Part shown: in pieces, positions 1 to 9,759 of the stretch
How positions within the stretch are numbered: the first letter of the stretch is position 1
How the letters are laid out: every line of letters starts with the position of its first letter
DNA from: Fidelibacterota bacterium
GTDB lineage: Bacteria; Fidelibacterota; SORT01
Length of the DNA stretch: 64,000 nucleotides
Reading direction: 5' to 3'
NCBI GenBank assembly: GCA_022571215.1
Contig: JACZYG010000007.1
Location: 1 to 64,000 of the forward strand
The notes under the pieces: generated by a model
Seen by the model: the letters and a program-made list of their open reading frames with translations, nothing else
The model's database searches: none
What the model was told of the DNA's origin: nothing
Program-made: the position numbers and the translations under genes

Positions 1-115
1 TATCTAATTTATTAGATCTAAAGGTTTCCTGAAGATTACAGGATTGATAGGTCACAGGTGTAAGCCCTGCAAGGGGTTAAGCCGAGTGATACTAATTAGC
101 CGTGAGGCTTGATTA
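1..115 (+). rRNA. 23S ribosomal RNA, 3' end (partial)
   Basis: Contains the 23S 3'-terminal signature (gataggtcacaggtgtaagccctgcaaggggttaagccgagtgatactaattagccgtgaggcttgattac), followed by 5S. Confidence 0.9.
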
Positions 116-195
116 CTTCTTTTTAGTTATATCAAGTAGTTGCGAAAAAACTACCCTTAAAACAAATTACTCTCTTGGTTGTGATTTAAGCGTTC

Positions 196-311
<116 letters not shown>

Positions 312-318
312 CTTTATT

Positions 319-350
319 AAAAAAGCCTCACATTAATGTGAGGCTTTTTT
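319..350 (+). terminator. Rho-independent terminator of rRNA operon
   Basis: aaaaaagcctcacat/taatgtgaggctttttt stem followed by T run, directly after 5S. Confidence 0.9.
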
Positions 351-464
351 GTCTTGATAAAAGATTGAACATCAACTATATTCTACCGTTGTAGGCAAAA
401 TTCCTATATCTTCGGAATGTGACGGGGAACACACTGTATAAGGAACTTTTTGTACTATGACGAG

Positions 465-518
465 TCTCACTGTTATTGTGAGAATATGTCACTAAATTTT
501 TGCAATTGTGAAAATATG
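465..518. promoter_or_regulatory. Operator-like inverted and direct repeats upstream of secreted protein/FecR locus
   Basis: TCTCAC-N7-GTGAGA (465-483); ATTGTGAGAATATG (475-488) and ATTGTGAAAATATG (505-518) 30 bp apart. Confidence 0.35.
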
Positions 519-543
519 CTTATTTTATTAAAAAGGAGCGCAC

Positions 544-1743
544 ATGAAAATTGATACGATTCTTGGTAAACTGTGGGTAATGGCTGGAATTTTACTGCTA
601 AACATCTCAAGCGTATTCGGGCAGAACACTATCATGGTAACCGAATTGGTATCACCTGACGCTATTGTAATATTCTATGTTGGTGATTTCAATTTCACAA
701 ATGCTTCAGCTAATCCGCTGATATTTAAATACCGACTCTCGGCGCGAACATATCCCGCTAAAATGAAAATTGTATTCGGAATGACAGCAACGGTTCCTTC
801 TCTCAATCTAAACAATGAAGAAATATTTTTTGTAGAGACAGATTCTTTTAAGATCGTGAGACCGGTGATAATTTCCAACAGGGAGATTGATGAGAGCACA
901 AGCACTATAACTGATGTAGCCGGTGAAGATGTAACTTTCAACGTAATTGAGACACGACAGCTTGAAGGCGCTCTCCAGGATAAGCTGGTAAAGTCAGTTA
1001 CTCAATCAGGTAAGCTTCCAGCCGGCAAATATATACTTTTCTTCAAAGTAACTTCAAATTCAGCTGACGTAGATAACAATTTTGAAGACAAGATAATAGA
1101 TATAACCAATCCTACTACTTTGGATCTTGTAGGTCCGGGCGGGTTTCTCTCCGAGGAATTTGAAATATTTACTCTCTTTCCGATATTCCAATGGGAATCA
1201 CAAGGGTGCGAATATGCTATTCGGGTGAGTCAATACGATCCCTTAATTCACAGTTCGGTGGAAGAAGCTCTGAATGACATCTCCAATTTGCCATTCCCCG
1301 ATGATGGGAGCTATTTTGCCGGTGATGATGGTGAGGGATTGGAAAGCACTACTCTGCAATATCCTTTATCAGGAGCCAAACAGTTGGAGTATGGTAAAAC
1401 ATATGTTTGGTCTGTGAAAAAAACCTGTATCACGACAGCCGGAGAAGAAGAGCGAAATAGCGATATTTACGCGTTCAAAATCGCAAATATTACAGGTGGA
1501 GGAGATGATTCCGGTGCAGGCATTACAGGTGGCGTGATAAACGACCCTGTTATAGCCGCTTTACAAACGATATTCGGGGATGTTTTTGAAGCCATCTTTT
1601 TAGGCGATGGGGAATTAGCGGGTTATACCATAGTATCGAACATATTGCTTAACGATGAGACGGCAACCGCCGGGGCTGTAAGCGACCTCGCGGAGAAAAT
1701 GCTCAGCGGTGAGGTGGGACCAGTTCAAATTGAAATTCAATAA
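544..1743 (+). CDS. Secreted hypothetical protein with signal peptide and Ig/FnIII-like segment
   Basis: ORF with aaaaaggagcg RBS; N-terminal hydrophobic signal; no family recognised. Confidence 0.75.
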   Translation: MKIDTILGKLWVMAGILLLNISSVFGQNTIMVTELVSPDAIVIFYVGDFNFTNASANPLIFKYRLSARTYPAKMKIVFGMTATVPSLNLNNEEIFFVETDSFKIVRPVIISNREIDESTSTITDVAGEDVTFNVIETRQLEGALQDKLVKSVTQSGKLPAGKYILFFKVTSNSADVDNNFEDKIIDITNPTTLDLVGPGGFLSEEFEIFTLFPIFQWESQGCEYAIRVSQYDPLIHSSVEEALNDISNLPFPDDGSYFAGDDGEGLESTTLQYPLSGAKQLEYGKTYVWSVKKTCITTAGEEERNSDIYAFKIANITGGGDDSGAGITGGVINDPVIAALQTIFGDVFEAIFLGDGELAGYTIVSNILLNDETATAGAVSDLAEKMLSGEVGPVQIEIQ

Positions 1744-1768
1744 GTTTTGCACCGTTAAGGAGAAGAAT

Positions 1769-2455
1769 ATGAAATTAATTTATACAAAAACTTTATGTTT
1801 TCTGCTGATGAGCCTTTTTATGAACAGTTTTCTTTTTGCGCAGGGGACAAAATCTATAGCAGTAGCCGCCAAGGTTAAAGGAAAAACTGAACATAAAATC
1901 TCCGGCGGCGAATATGCTCCAAATCTTAAACGAGGAAAACAGATCAACGATAAAGATTGGGTTAGGACGAAAGATGACGGTTATTTAGCCCTGATGTTCA
2001 TAGATGATAAGACCCTCCTTAAGATCAGGGAAAATACTGAATTAGAAATTCAAGCGGTAAGGTCAGGAGCAGGGCTTGACAAGAGTATTCATATGTCATT
2101 CGGGAAACTGAAAGCGGAAATTTCGCCCCAACGTAGCGGTGAATTTACAATCACTACGCCTACCTCCGTTGCATCGGTTAAAGGAACTATATTCTGGATC
2201 ATTGCCACACCGGAAGGCGACGAAATTATCTGTATTGAAGGAACGGTAACGGTAACAAATAATGAAAGCGGGGAGACTGTTACAGTGACCGTCGGTCAGA
2301 CTGCAACCTCAAATGCCGATGGAACGATAGACGTACAAGCCACACCCGCAGGTGGTATTCCGGATGATTTGAGTGATGACGACGGAGGCAACCAATTAAT
2401 AATAAAATTGGAAAATCTGGACGGAGACAGTAAAGAAGTCATAATCGATTATTGA
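1769..2455 (+). CDS. FecR domain-containing secreted protein
   Basis: FecR-like segment (KGTIFWIIATPEGDEIICIEGTVTVTNNESGETVTVTVGQTA); start moved to ATG 1769, which has aaggagaag RBS and a signal peptide. Confidence 0.85.
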   Translation: MKLIYTKTLCFLLMSLFMNSFLFAQGTKSIAVAAKVKGKTEHKISGGEYAPNLKRGKQINDKDWVRTKDDGYLALMFIDDKTLLKIRENTELEIQAVRSGAGLDKSIHMSFGKLKAEISPQRSGEFTITTPTSVASVKGTIFWIIATPEGDEIICIEGTVTVTNNESGETVTVTVGQTATSNADGTIDVQATPAGGIPDDLSDDDGGNQLIIKLENLDGDSKEVIIDY

Positions 2456-2546
2456 GTATAGATATTATTAATAATTTATAAGTTTATCCGGGAACCTTTA
2501 CCTTTAAAAGAGTTTCCGGATAAACTTGTTAGTGTAGGGAGACACT

Positions 2547-5165
2547 ATGCCACAATTTTCATTACGTCAGCTGAGTACCGCATTTTTTATTCTGATCGTA
2601 CCATCTCTCTTATATGCTCAAGGAAGAATTTTACATTCTCCCCCTCCGGGAGTTGAAATAGGAAAAGATGTTGAGATCATTGCTTCTGTTGAAAATTCGT
2701 CCACACCGGTATCGGAGCTGAATGTCCTTTACAGGCAGAGGGGTTTTCAATCCTACAAAGAATTCAGTATGTTTGAATCATCAGGATTCTGGTCTGTTAC
2801 GATTCCGGGCAGCGAAGTAACTGATGCGGGATTAGAATATCTTATCGTAGCAGATTTACAGGGTGGAGGACAATTAGCCTATCCCGAAAACAACCCGTAC
2901 GATCAACCTGTATTCATTGCTACGCTGATAGTAAAAACCGCGGAACTTACGGAAGCAGCGATCAAACAGGGTGCGGTTTCGGGAAGCAATATGATAATAT
3001 TGAGTCCTGAGCCTAATTCGAGAACGAGGGTGGAGGAGGTCCTTATAGCCGTTTCCTTATTCTACAACGATGAAATTGATCTTTCCTCAATATCAATTTT
3101 TCTTAATGGCATAAACGTAACGGCGGGCAGCGATATTTCGGAAGAGTTGATAACGTATGTGCCTGAGAAAATCGAACCGGGGATAAAAACGGTAATTATC
3201 GAAGCATCCGATACCTCAGGGGAGCCGCTTATACCGCTCCAATGGGATTTCAGAGTTGTGAGTAACAAAAAAAGAACGGAAAGCAGATTCAAGATCAGCG
3301 GTAGGGCGTTTGTTGATTCCCGGAGCGACAAGATTCAGGGACAAACAGATGACGTTTCCATATCCCGCGTCTCGTTCAGAGGAAGTTACGATTTCGTAAG
3401 TTATAAAGGATTGGCATATGTGACCTCCAAGGAGAACGAATTTTTACAGCCTAAAAATCGATTTATGTTTGGATTAAAGACCAAATATTTAACGCTCAAT
3501 TTCGGCGATCTTAATCCAAATGTTACACCACTAACTATCTACGGTAAGCGGATTAGGGGCATCGAAGGCAATCTCGAACTTGGGTACTTTAATTTACATA
3601 CCGTGTACGGTGAACTTGAGAGGGAAATTCCTGCTGATATAAGCCTCATCACGGAGTTATTGGTAGTAGATATTAATGGAGATGGAGAGTTTTCGAAAGC
3701 TGATGGAGATAGTTTCGTTGATTTAAACAGCAATGGGAAACGAGATAAAATTGGAGACGTGCTTCGGGGTGGAACATTCGGACGAACTTTGCTGGCTATC
3801 AGACCAAGTTTCGGTTCGAGGAGAAGCTTTCAGTGGGGACTGACATTCGCTCAAGCGCGAGACGATTCACTGATAAAGATTAACTTACCGGACAGAATTA
3901 ATCCTCAGGGAGTGAGCTTGTTAAGCGGGCGTCCCTCGAGATTCGATTATATCACCCCTGACAATGAAACAGTGTTTGTGGATTTAGGTCGTTCCCCGAA
4001 AGATAACCTACTACTCGGAACCGATCTGTTCCTTGGCTTTGATAACAACCGCTTCATATTAGAAGGTGAGGGAGCCTTTAGCCTTTTAGCCAGAGACATC
4101 ACGGGAGGTCCGTTTACAAAGCTTGGATTAGATACTTTGACAGATGATGTTGTTGATGGAAAAATTGGTGATGCAAACATACCATTTGATCCGGCGGACC
4201 TTGAAGGCATATTTATCTTGAATCAAAGCATAATTCCGCTTGATCCGAGGGGATTGACCTCTGTGTCGTATAACACCGGATTAAAATTGAATTATTTTAA
4301 GCATTTCGTTCGCGCTAATTATCGTTTTGTAGGGAGTGAATATAACTCGCTGGCAAATCCGTTTATCAGAAAAGATATTAAAGGATTTAACGTCTCTGAC
4401 AGGATAAGAATGTTAAACAATAAGTTTATCGTCAGTATAAGATTTGAAAGATTGGAGAATAATCTCGCTGGGGAAAAGGAAACTACTACCACGACCACCT
4501 CATTTGACGGCGGGATATCCCTATACCCCGGTCGCGATATGCCCCGGATAAGCCTTAACGTTCGTAACTACCTACGCGATAATGGAGTCGATACGACAAG
4601 AATAGACACTTCAATCGGGTTGATAGATAGGAGAGAAGAGAATGCTACTGTTACTTCAACATTTTCTATCGGTTATGATGTTGAAGCTCTTGGATACAAG
4701 CACAAGGTAAATCTGAATGTTTCAAATTCAGAAAGAACGGATGAATTTCGTATGGATCGTGATTCATCTTTTACATCGTCCGAATTTAGTTCTACGCAGC
4801 TCGCATTGGTAGTGAACACCGAATATGATTTTCCACTTAAAACGCAGGTGCAATTTTTAACCAATAAAAATGAAACAGTCGGTTTAAGTAAATTTACATA
4901 TACTGTCTTTGGCGTAGGTGGCGAATATTTGATGCTTAATAAGAAGTTAAGGCTTAACGGTAACCTGAAATTTTCTACGACTTCAGGTACAGTGGAATTC
5001 AATGAAAGTAGACTCAGCGGAGGAGCTCGATACAGTATTACCGTGAAACAATCAATTCTTGCGAGCGCAGAGTTCGCAAAACGCGTTCAATCCGCCGGGG
5101 AAGGTAAACCAGACGAGACTTTCAATGATTTTATCATTAGGGCAAGATACGCGATTTCGTTTTAG
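2547..5165 (+). CDS. Large outer-membrane/beta-barrel-like protein with N-terminal Ig-like region
   Basis: Signal peptide, amphipathic beta-rich C-terminal half ending in aromatic YAISF, DINGDGEF / DLNSNGKRD loops. Confidence 0.65.
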   Translation: MPQFSLRQLSTAFFILIVPSLLYAQGRILHSPPPGVEIGKDVEIIASVENSSTPVSELNVLYRQRGFQSYKEFSMFESSGFWSVTIPGSEVTDAGLEYLIVADLQGGGQLAYPENNPYDQPVFIATLIVKTAELTEAAIKQGAVSGSNMIILSPEPNSRTRVEEVLIAVSLFYNDEIDLSSISIFLNGINVTAGSDISEELITYVPEKIEPGIKTVIIEASDTSGEPLIPLQWDFRVVSNKKRTESRFKISGRAFVDSRSDKIQGQTDDVSISRVSFRGSYDFVSYKGLAYVTSKENEFLQPKNRFMFGLKTKYLTLNFGDLNPNVTPLTIYGKRIRGIEGNLELGYFNLHTVYGELEREIPADISLITELLVVDINGDGEFSKADGDSFVDLNSNGKRDKIGDVLRGGTFGRTLLAIRPSFGSRRSFQWGLTFAQARDDSLIKINLPDRINPQGVSLLSGRPSRFDYITPDNETVFVDLGRSPKDNLLLGTDLFLGFDNNRFILEGEGAFSLLARDITGGPFTKLGLDTLTDDVVDGKIGDANIPFDPADLEGIFILNQSIIPLDPRGLTSVSYNTGLKLNYFKHFVRANYRFVGSEYNSLANPFIRKDIKGFNVSDRIRMLNNKFIVSIRFERLENNLAGEKETTTTTTSFDGGISLYPGRDMPRISLNVRNYLRDNGVDTTRIDTSIGLIDRREENATVTSTFSIGYDVEALGYKHKVNLNVSNSERTDEFRMDRDSSFTSSEFSSTQLALVVNTEYDFPLKTQVQFLTNKNETVGLSKFTYTVFGVGGEYLMLNKKLRLNGNLKFSTTSGTVEFNESRLSGGARYSITVKQSILASAEFAKRVQSAGEGKPDETFNDFIIRARYAISF

Positions 5166-5251
5166 TTGAAATTTACCGATAAACATCATTAGAGTTTCTC
5201 TTCACTGAAGTCGAGAATGTTTCCTTGAATTATGAGTAATTTAGAACGACC

Positions 5252-7588
5252 ATGAAATTTACTCTACAAAATTTTGAACTAAAGAAAGTCCTTATAGGTC
5301 TCATTATTACGGTAGTGGGACTTTTTATCGTTTTGGCATTACGTCTTAGCGGGATACTCGAACCTGCGGAATTGAGTGTTGTGGATTTCAGGTTCCTTAC
5401 CAGAGGACCGTTAAGCGGAATAATGGCTGTGGAGCCGATCCCAAAAGATAGTCTGGATGTTGTTTTAGTTTCTCTCGACGATGAATCCTGGAGATTGATA
5501 CCGTACAGCTGGCCTTATCCGAGAGATGTTTGGGCAAGGGTTGTAAGGAATCTCACGAGAGCAGGCGCAGCGGTTATAGTTTTTGATATCGAGTTTGATT
5601 CGGAAGATAGAAGATCAGCTATTGGAGATTCTATTTTCGGGGAGTCAATAAGATACGCAAAAAGTCAAGGAGTGGATGTTGTTTTAGCTGTGAAATACAT
5701 TCAAGAAAAAACAAGAATCCCGCCAGATTATATTAATTATCCAATTCAGGTTCTGCGAGATGCAGGCGCTGAGACGGGTCTGATAGGGGAGATAAAAGAT
5801 CGTGATGGAGTCACAAGAAGAGCATTAATCTTTTCAATGGTTACCAATGATTCAGCTCTGCACTTATCATTACCTTTAAAAGCAATAAAATACTATTTAG
5901 ATATTTCCGACGATGAGAAATTGTTACCTTTTGGACAAGGATTCGATTATGGGGGTCTTTATATACCCAGCTATCAAAGATCAAATACGTTTATCGTCAA
6001 CTTTTACGGGCCTCCTTCTAATGCCGGTCCAGATCCACCTTTAGGACCCTGGAGGACATTTAATCGATATCCCGTTTCAGGAGTATTGGATGATGAGGAA
6101 TTCGATCTCAAAGACCCGTTGGAAGACATCGATTGGATGGAATTATTTTTCGAGGATGGATTCATGGCATCTATCGGAATGGTGCAGGAGAGTCCGTTCA
6201 AAGACAAGATAGTAATTATTGGCGTAGCGGTTGAGACTCAACTCGATCTAAAAGAGACACCTTTCTATAACTATCTCGGAGTACCTCAACTAATGCCCGG
6301 AATGGAGACACACGCTCATGCCATCCAGACGATTCTCGATCAGAATAATATAGAGGAACTCGGTTTCACCTTTGAACTGATCTGGCTTGTATTACTGAGT
6401 CTCATCTCTTTCGGATTTTTGATGTGGTTAGGTCCGGTATTCGGGGGAGTAGTGCTGTTTTTGATAGGTGTTGCTTATGCCGACATAAGTATTGGCATGT
6501 TTTTCGGAGATAGTCTATGGATATTCAAGAAATTGATTGACCTGTTATTAACTGACAATTTTCTTGACATTCTGAATAATCCGCAGCTGATAGGAATACC
6601 CGCTTTCGGTACTTCCGTATTGGTACCCGTAGTAACGCCTCTGCTCGGTCTTCTGATCACATATGGTGGAAATATTCTTTACCAATTCGTGATTGAGCGA
6701 CGGGAAAAGAAAAAGATCAATAACATGTTTTCGACCTATGTCAGTCCGAAAGTTTTAGAGCATCTGCAGGATAACCCCGACGCATTCGGTCTTTCAGGTA
6801 CGAAGATGTCGGCAACAGTGTTTTTCTCCGACGTGGCGAATTTTACTTCTATAAGCGAAAATCTGTCTGCCGAGAATCTTGCGGTGGTCTTAAACAGATA
6901 TCTTTCTCCCATGACGGAAATTCTTATGTCATATGACGGGTATGTGGACAAATATGAGGGTGATGCGATAATGTGCGATTTTGGAGTACCGATGCCGGAT
7001 CCCGACCACGCGTGGAAAGCTTGTTATTCCGCGATTGATCAGCAGAAAAGACTTGAAATATTGAGAGAGGAGATCAAAGAGGAGTTTGACGTTGAAATAT
7101 TTGTACGTATGGGAATAAACTCCGGTGACGTCAGTGCGGGAAACATGGGGTCGGCGCAACGATTTCAGTATACGGTTATGGGAGATGCGGTCAACCAAGC
7201 CTCGCGATTTGAAGGAGCAAATAAACAATATAACTCTAAGATTATGATCGGCGAAGCTACCTATCAGATGGCGAAAGAAAAATTAGAGGTTAGACCTTTA
7301 GATAAATTGGTAGTAAAAGGAAAAGCTATCCCGATAGATGTATACGAATTACTTGCGAAAAAAGGGGAACTATCGCCTGAAATGAGTAAGATGCGAAAGT
7401 TTTTTGAAGAAGGAATAAATCATTATTGGGAGAGAAAATGGGATTTGGCTTTAAGTAAATTTCAGAACGCCACCGAGATTATTTCCGGAGATGGACCCTC
7501 TCTTACCTATATTAAAAGATGCGAACTCTTCAAACAGACACCGCCTCCGGATGATTGGCAAGGCGAGTTTGTCATGACAACAAAATAA
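5252..7588 (+). CDS. CHASE2 domain-containing adenylate/guanylate cyclase
   Basis: CHASE2-like extracellular domain, TM segments, class III cyclase domain (SATVFFSDVANFTSISE, YVDKYEGDAIMCDFG, MGINSGDVSAGNMGS). Confidence 0.92.
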   Translation: MKFTLQNFELKKVLIGLIITVVGLFIVLALRLSGILEPAELSVVDFRFLTRGPLSGIMAVEPIPKDSLDVVLVSLDDESWRLIPYSWPYPRDVWARVVRNLTRAGAAVIVFDIEFDSEDRRSAIGDSIFGESIRYAKSQGVDVVLAVKYIQEKTRIPPDYINYPIQVLRDAGAETGLIGEIKDRDGVTRRALIFSMVTNDSALHLSLPLKAIKYYLDISDDEKLLPFGQGFDYGGLYIPSYQRSNTFIVNFYGPPSNAGPDPPLGPWRTFNRYPVSGVLDDEEFDLKDPLEDIDWMELFFEDGFMASIGMVQESPFKDKIVIIGVAVETQLDLKETPFYNYLGVPQLMPGMETHAHAIQTILDQNNIEELGFTFELIWLVLLSLISFGFLMWLGPVFGGVVLFLIGVAYADISIGMFFGDSLWIFKKLIDLLLTDNFLDILNNPQLIGIPAFGTSVLVPVVTPLLGLLITYGGNILYQFVIERREKKKINNMFSTYVSPKVLEHLQDNPDAFGLSGTKMSATVFFSDVANFTSISENLSAENLAVVLNRYLSPMTEILMSYDGYVDKYEGDAIMCDFGVPMPDPDHAWKACYSAIDQQKRLEILREEIKEEFDVEIFVRMGINSGDVSAGNMGSAQRFQYTVMGDAVNQASRFEGANKQYNSKIMIGEATYQMAKEKLEVRPLDKLVVKGKAIPIDVYELLAKKGELSPEMSKMRKFFEEGINHYWERKWDLALSKFQNATEIISGDGPSLTYIKRCELFKQTPPPDDWQGEFVMTTK

Positions 7589-7647
7589 TTTATCACAAAA
7601 GAAATCCTGCCTATAGAGAATAAAGCTACCGTATGATCAGATAATCA

Positions 7648-7708
7648 AATCAGCAGACTCGAATTTTGTTGACTGCTGATTCTAAGCTGTTTACTTTTAA
7701 AAGCTTAG
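7648..7708 (+). promoter_or_regulatory. Tandem hairpins in cyclase-porX intergenic region
   Basis: AATCAGCAG(7648-7656)/CTGCTGATT(7673-7681) and CTAAGCT(7682-7688)/AGCTTAG(7702-7708). Confidence 0.4.
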
Positions 7709-7737
7709 CAAAAGTTTAAAAGGAGTAGAATCTGAAT

Positions 7738-9300
7738 ATGATACGTGGCACTATATTATGGGCGGATGATGAGATCGATTTACTTCAACCGCATCTTATG
7801 TACCTTGAAGAACGAGGTTACAAAGTAACCGGAGTTACTAACGGAGATGACGCGATTTCGCATGTCAGAGAGGAAGATTTCGATCTGGTGCTTCTTGATC
7901 AAATGATGAGCGGTCGGGACGGACTATCAACTTTAGAAGAATTGAAGAAAATATCTCCCGGGCTGCCGGTAATAATGATCACAAAACATGAAGAAGAAAG
8001 TTTGATGGAAGAGGCGATTGCAGGCAAGATAACCGATTATCTTACAAAGCCGGTAAACCCGAGTCAAATATTATCGGCCTGCAAAAAAGTATTAGAGAAA
8101 AAACAAATATTTTCGGACAAGATGTCCAGAGAGCATGTAAGCGAGTTCAATAAAATCAGCGAGCTGCTCGATGTCGAGCCTTCGGTAAACGACTGGATAG
8201 ACATTCATACGAAACTTTCAGAAATGGAAGTGGAATTGGATTCAAATAAGGATTCCGGTCTCGAAATGATGTTATCGGAACAACGGAAAGCGTGTAATAC
8301 TCAATTTGGTAAGTTTGTTACCCGTAATTATGCTTCGTGGGTGACCGATGGGAGGAACGAGAGTCCTACACTTTCAACAGATATCTTCTCAAGATTCGTA
8401 TATCCGTTGTTGAAAGAAGAAACTGAAGTCGTGTTTATAGTAGTAGATTGTATGAGATTGGACCAATGGTATTCCATTGAGGAAGGTCTATACGATTATT
8501 TTAACATAACACGAAATTATGCCTATTCAATACTTCCGACAGCTACGCCGTTTTCTCGAAATGCGATATTCAGCGGATTATTCCCAAGGGAGTTATCAAA
8601 AGCGTATCCGGATATATGGCAAAAAGCCTGGGAAGATGAAAAATCAATGAATCGTCACGAAGAAATCTACCTCAATAATCAATTGGATCGGTTAAAAATC
8701 GAGCTAAAGCCTGCCGCAAAATATTCAAAAATTCTCAATATTGATGAAGGCAAAAAAATAGAGAAGCAAATTCCTACGTACGTAAATGTTCCGTTGATAA
8801 CTCTTGTAGTAAACTTTGTCGATATTCTTACGCACACAAGATCCGAATCAAATGTGTTGAAGGAGATAGCCCCTGATGAATCAGGATTCAGGAATCTAAC
8901 CCGCTCGTGGTTTGAAAATTCGTGGCTTTACAGGGTTTTGATACAATTATCAGAAATGGGGAAAACAATTATCCTAACTACCGATCACGGAAGTATAAGA
9001 GTTACAAAGGGTACTCAGGTTTTGGGCGACAGGGAAACATCCACCGGATTAAGGTATAAATACGGCAGGAGTTTGAAATGCGACGATAAGGACGCGTTCT
9101 TATTGAAAAACCCCGAAGAGTGGAATTTGCCATCCTTTGCGATTAATACGAATTTTATTTTTGCTAAAACCGAGCATTTCTTTTTATATCCGACTAATTA
9201 CAATAAATATCTGAACATTTATAAAGACTCGTTTCAGCATGGCGGTATATCGTTGGAGGAGATGATTCTACCCGTCTTGACCCTGAAGGCGAAGCGCTAA
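7738..9300 (+). CDS. porX: PorX-like protein: response regulator receiver domain + PglZ/alkaline phosphatase-superfamily domain
   Basis: Receiver motifs (ILWADDE, LVLLDQMM, MITK, YLTKP) fused to PglZ-like domain (VFIVVDCMRLDQWYSIE, PTATPFSRNAIFSGLFP, ILTTDHGS). Confidence 0.85.
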   Translation: MIRGTILWADDEIDLLQPHLMYLEERGYKVTGVTNGDDAISHVREEDFDLVLLDQMMSGRDGLSTLEELKKISPGLPVIMITKHEEESLMEEAIAGKITDYLTKPVNPSQILSACKKVLEKKQIFSDKMSREHVSEFNKISELLDVEPSVNDWIDIHTKLSEMEVELDSNKDSGLEMMLSEQRKACNTQFGKFVTRNYASWVTDGRNESPTLSTDIFSRFVYPLLKEETEVVFIVVDCMRLDQWYSIEEGLYDYFNITRNYAYSILPTATPFSRNAIFSGLFPRELSKAYPDIWQKAWEDEKSMNRHEEIYLNNQLDRLKIELKPAAKYSKILNIDEGKKIEKQIPTYVNVPLITLVVNFVDILTHTRSESNVLKEIAPDESGFRNLTRSWFENSWLYRVLIQLSEMGKTIILTTDHGSIRVTKGTQVLGDRETSTGLRYKYGRSLKCDDKDAFLLKNPEEWNLPSFAINTNFIFAKTEHFFLYPTNYNKYLNIYKDSFQHGGISLEEMILPVLTLKAKR

Positions 9301-9758
9301 TGTCCATTTCCCATCCCGCTATCAGAGAGGCGAAGTTTGCCACCTTAAGCCCTGAAGAGACATTTAACGAAGGAAAAAAATTTGCTTCTCGGCTTAACGG
9401 GGGTGAGGTGATCGCGCTTGTGGGAGAGTTAGGCGCGGGAAAAACTGTTTTTACAAAGGGGTTGTGTGAAGGGCTTAATGTTAAAAATCCAGTTATAAGT
9501 CCAACATTCACAATTGTAAATGAGTACGATGCTGACCTTAAAATATATCATTTTGACGCATACAGACTCTCGGGATCAGAAGAAGCGGCTGCAATCGGAA
9601 TAGAGGATTACATGAAGGGAGACGCCGTATGTATTATCGAGTGGGCGGATAAAGTGAAAGAAGTAATTCCTGAAGAGGCAACTTGGATATATCTTTACCA
9701 TAATAAAGATAGTGGAACCGGTCGATTGCTAAAAATAGTTTTGTTTGGGGATAGGTAG
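9300..9758 (+). CDS. tsaE: tRNA t6A biosynthesis ATPase TsaE
   Basis: Walker A GELGAGKTVFTKG, SPTFTIVNEY, HFDAYRL, IIEWADK. Confidence 0.93.
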   Translation: MSISHPAIREAKFATLSPEETFNEGKKFASRLNGGEVIALVGELGAGKTVFTKGLCEGLNVKNPVISPTFTIVNEYDADLKIYHFDAYRLSGSEEAAAIGIEDYMKGDAVCIIEWADKVKEVIPEEATWIYLYHNKDSGTGRLLKIVLFGDR

Positions 9759-9759
9759 A

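Noticed and set aside
475-492. Exact CRP binding site
   Set aside because: GTGA-N7-TCAC spacing is one base too long for the canonical site; kept only as an operator-like repeat
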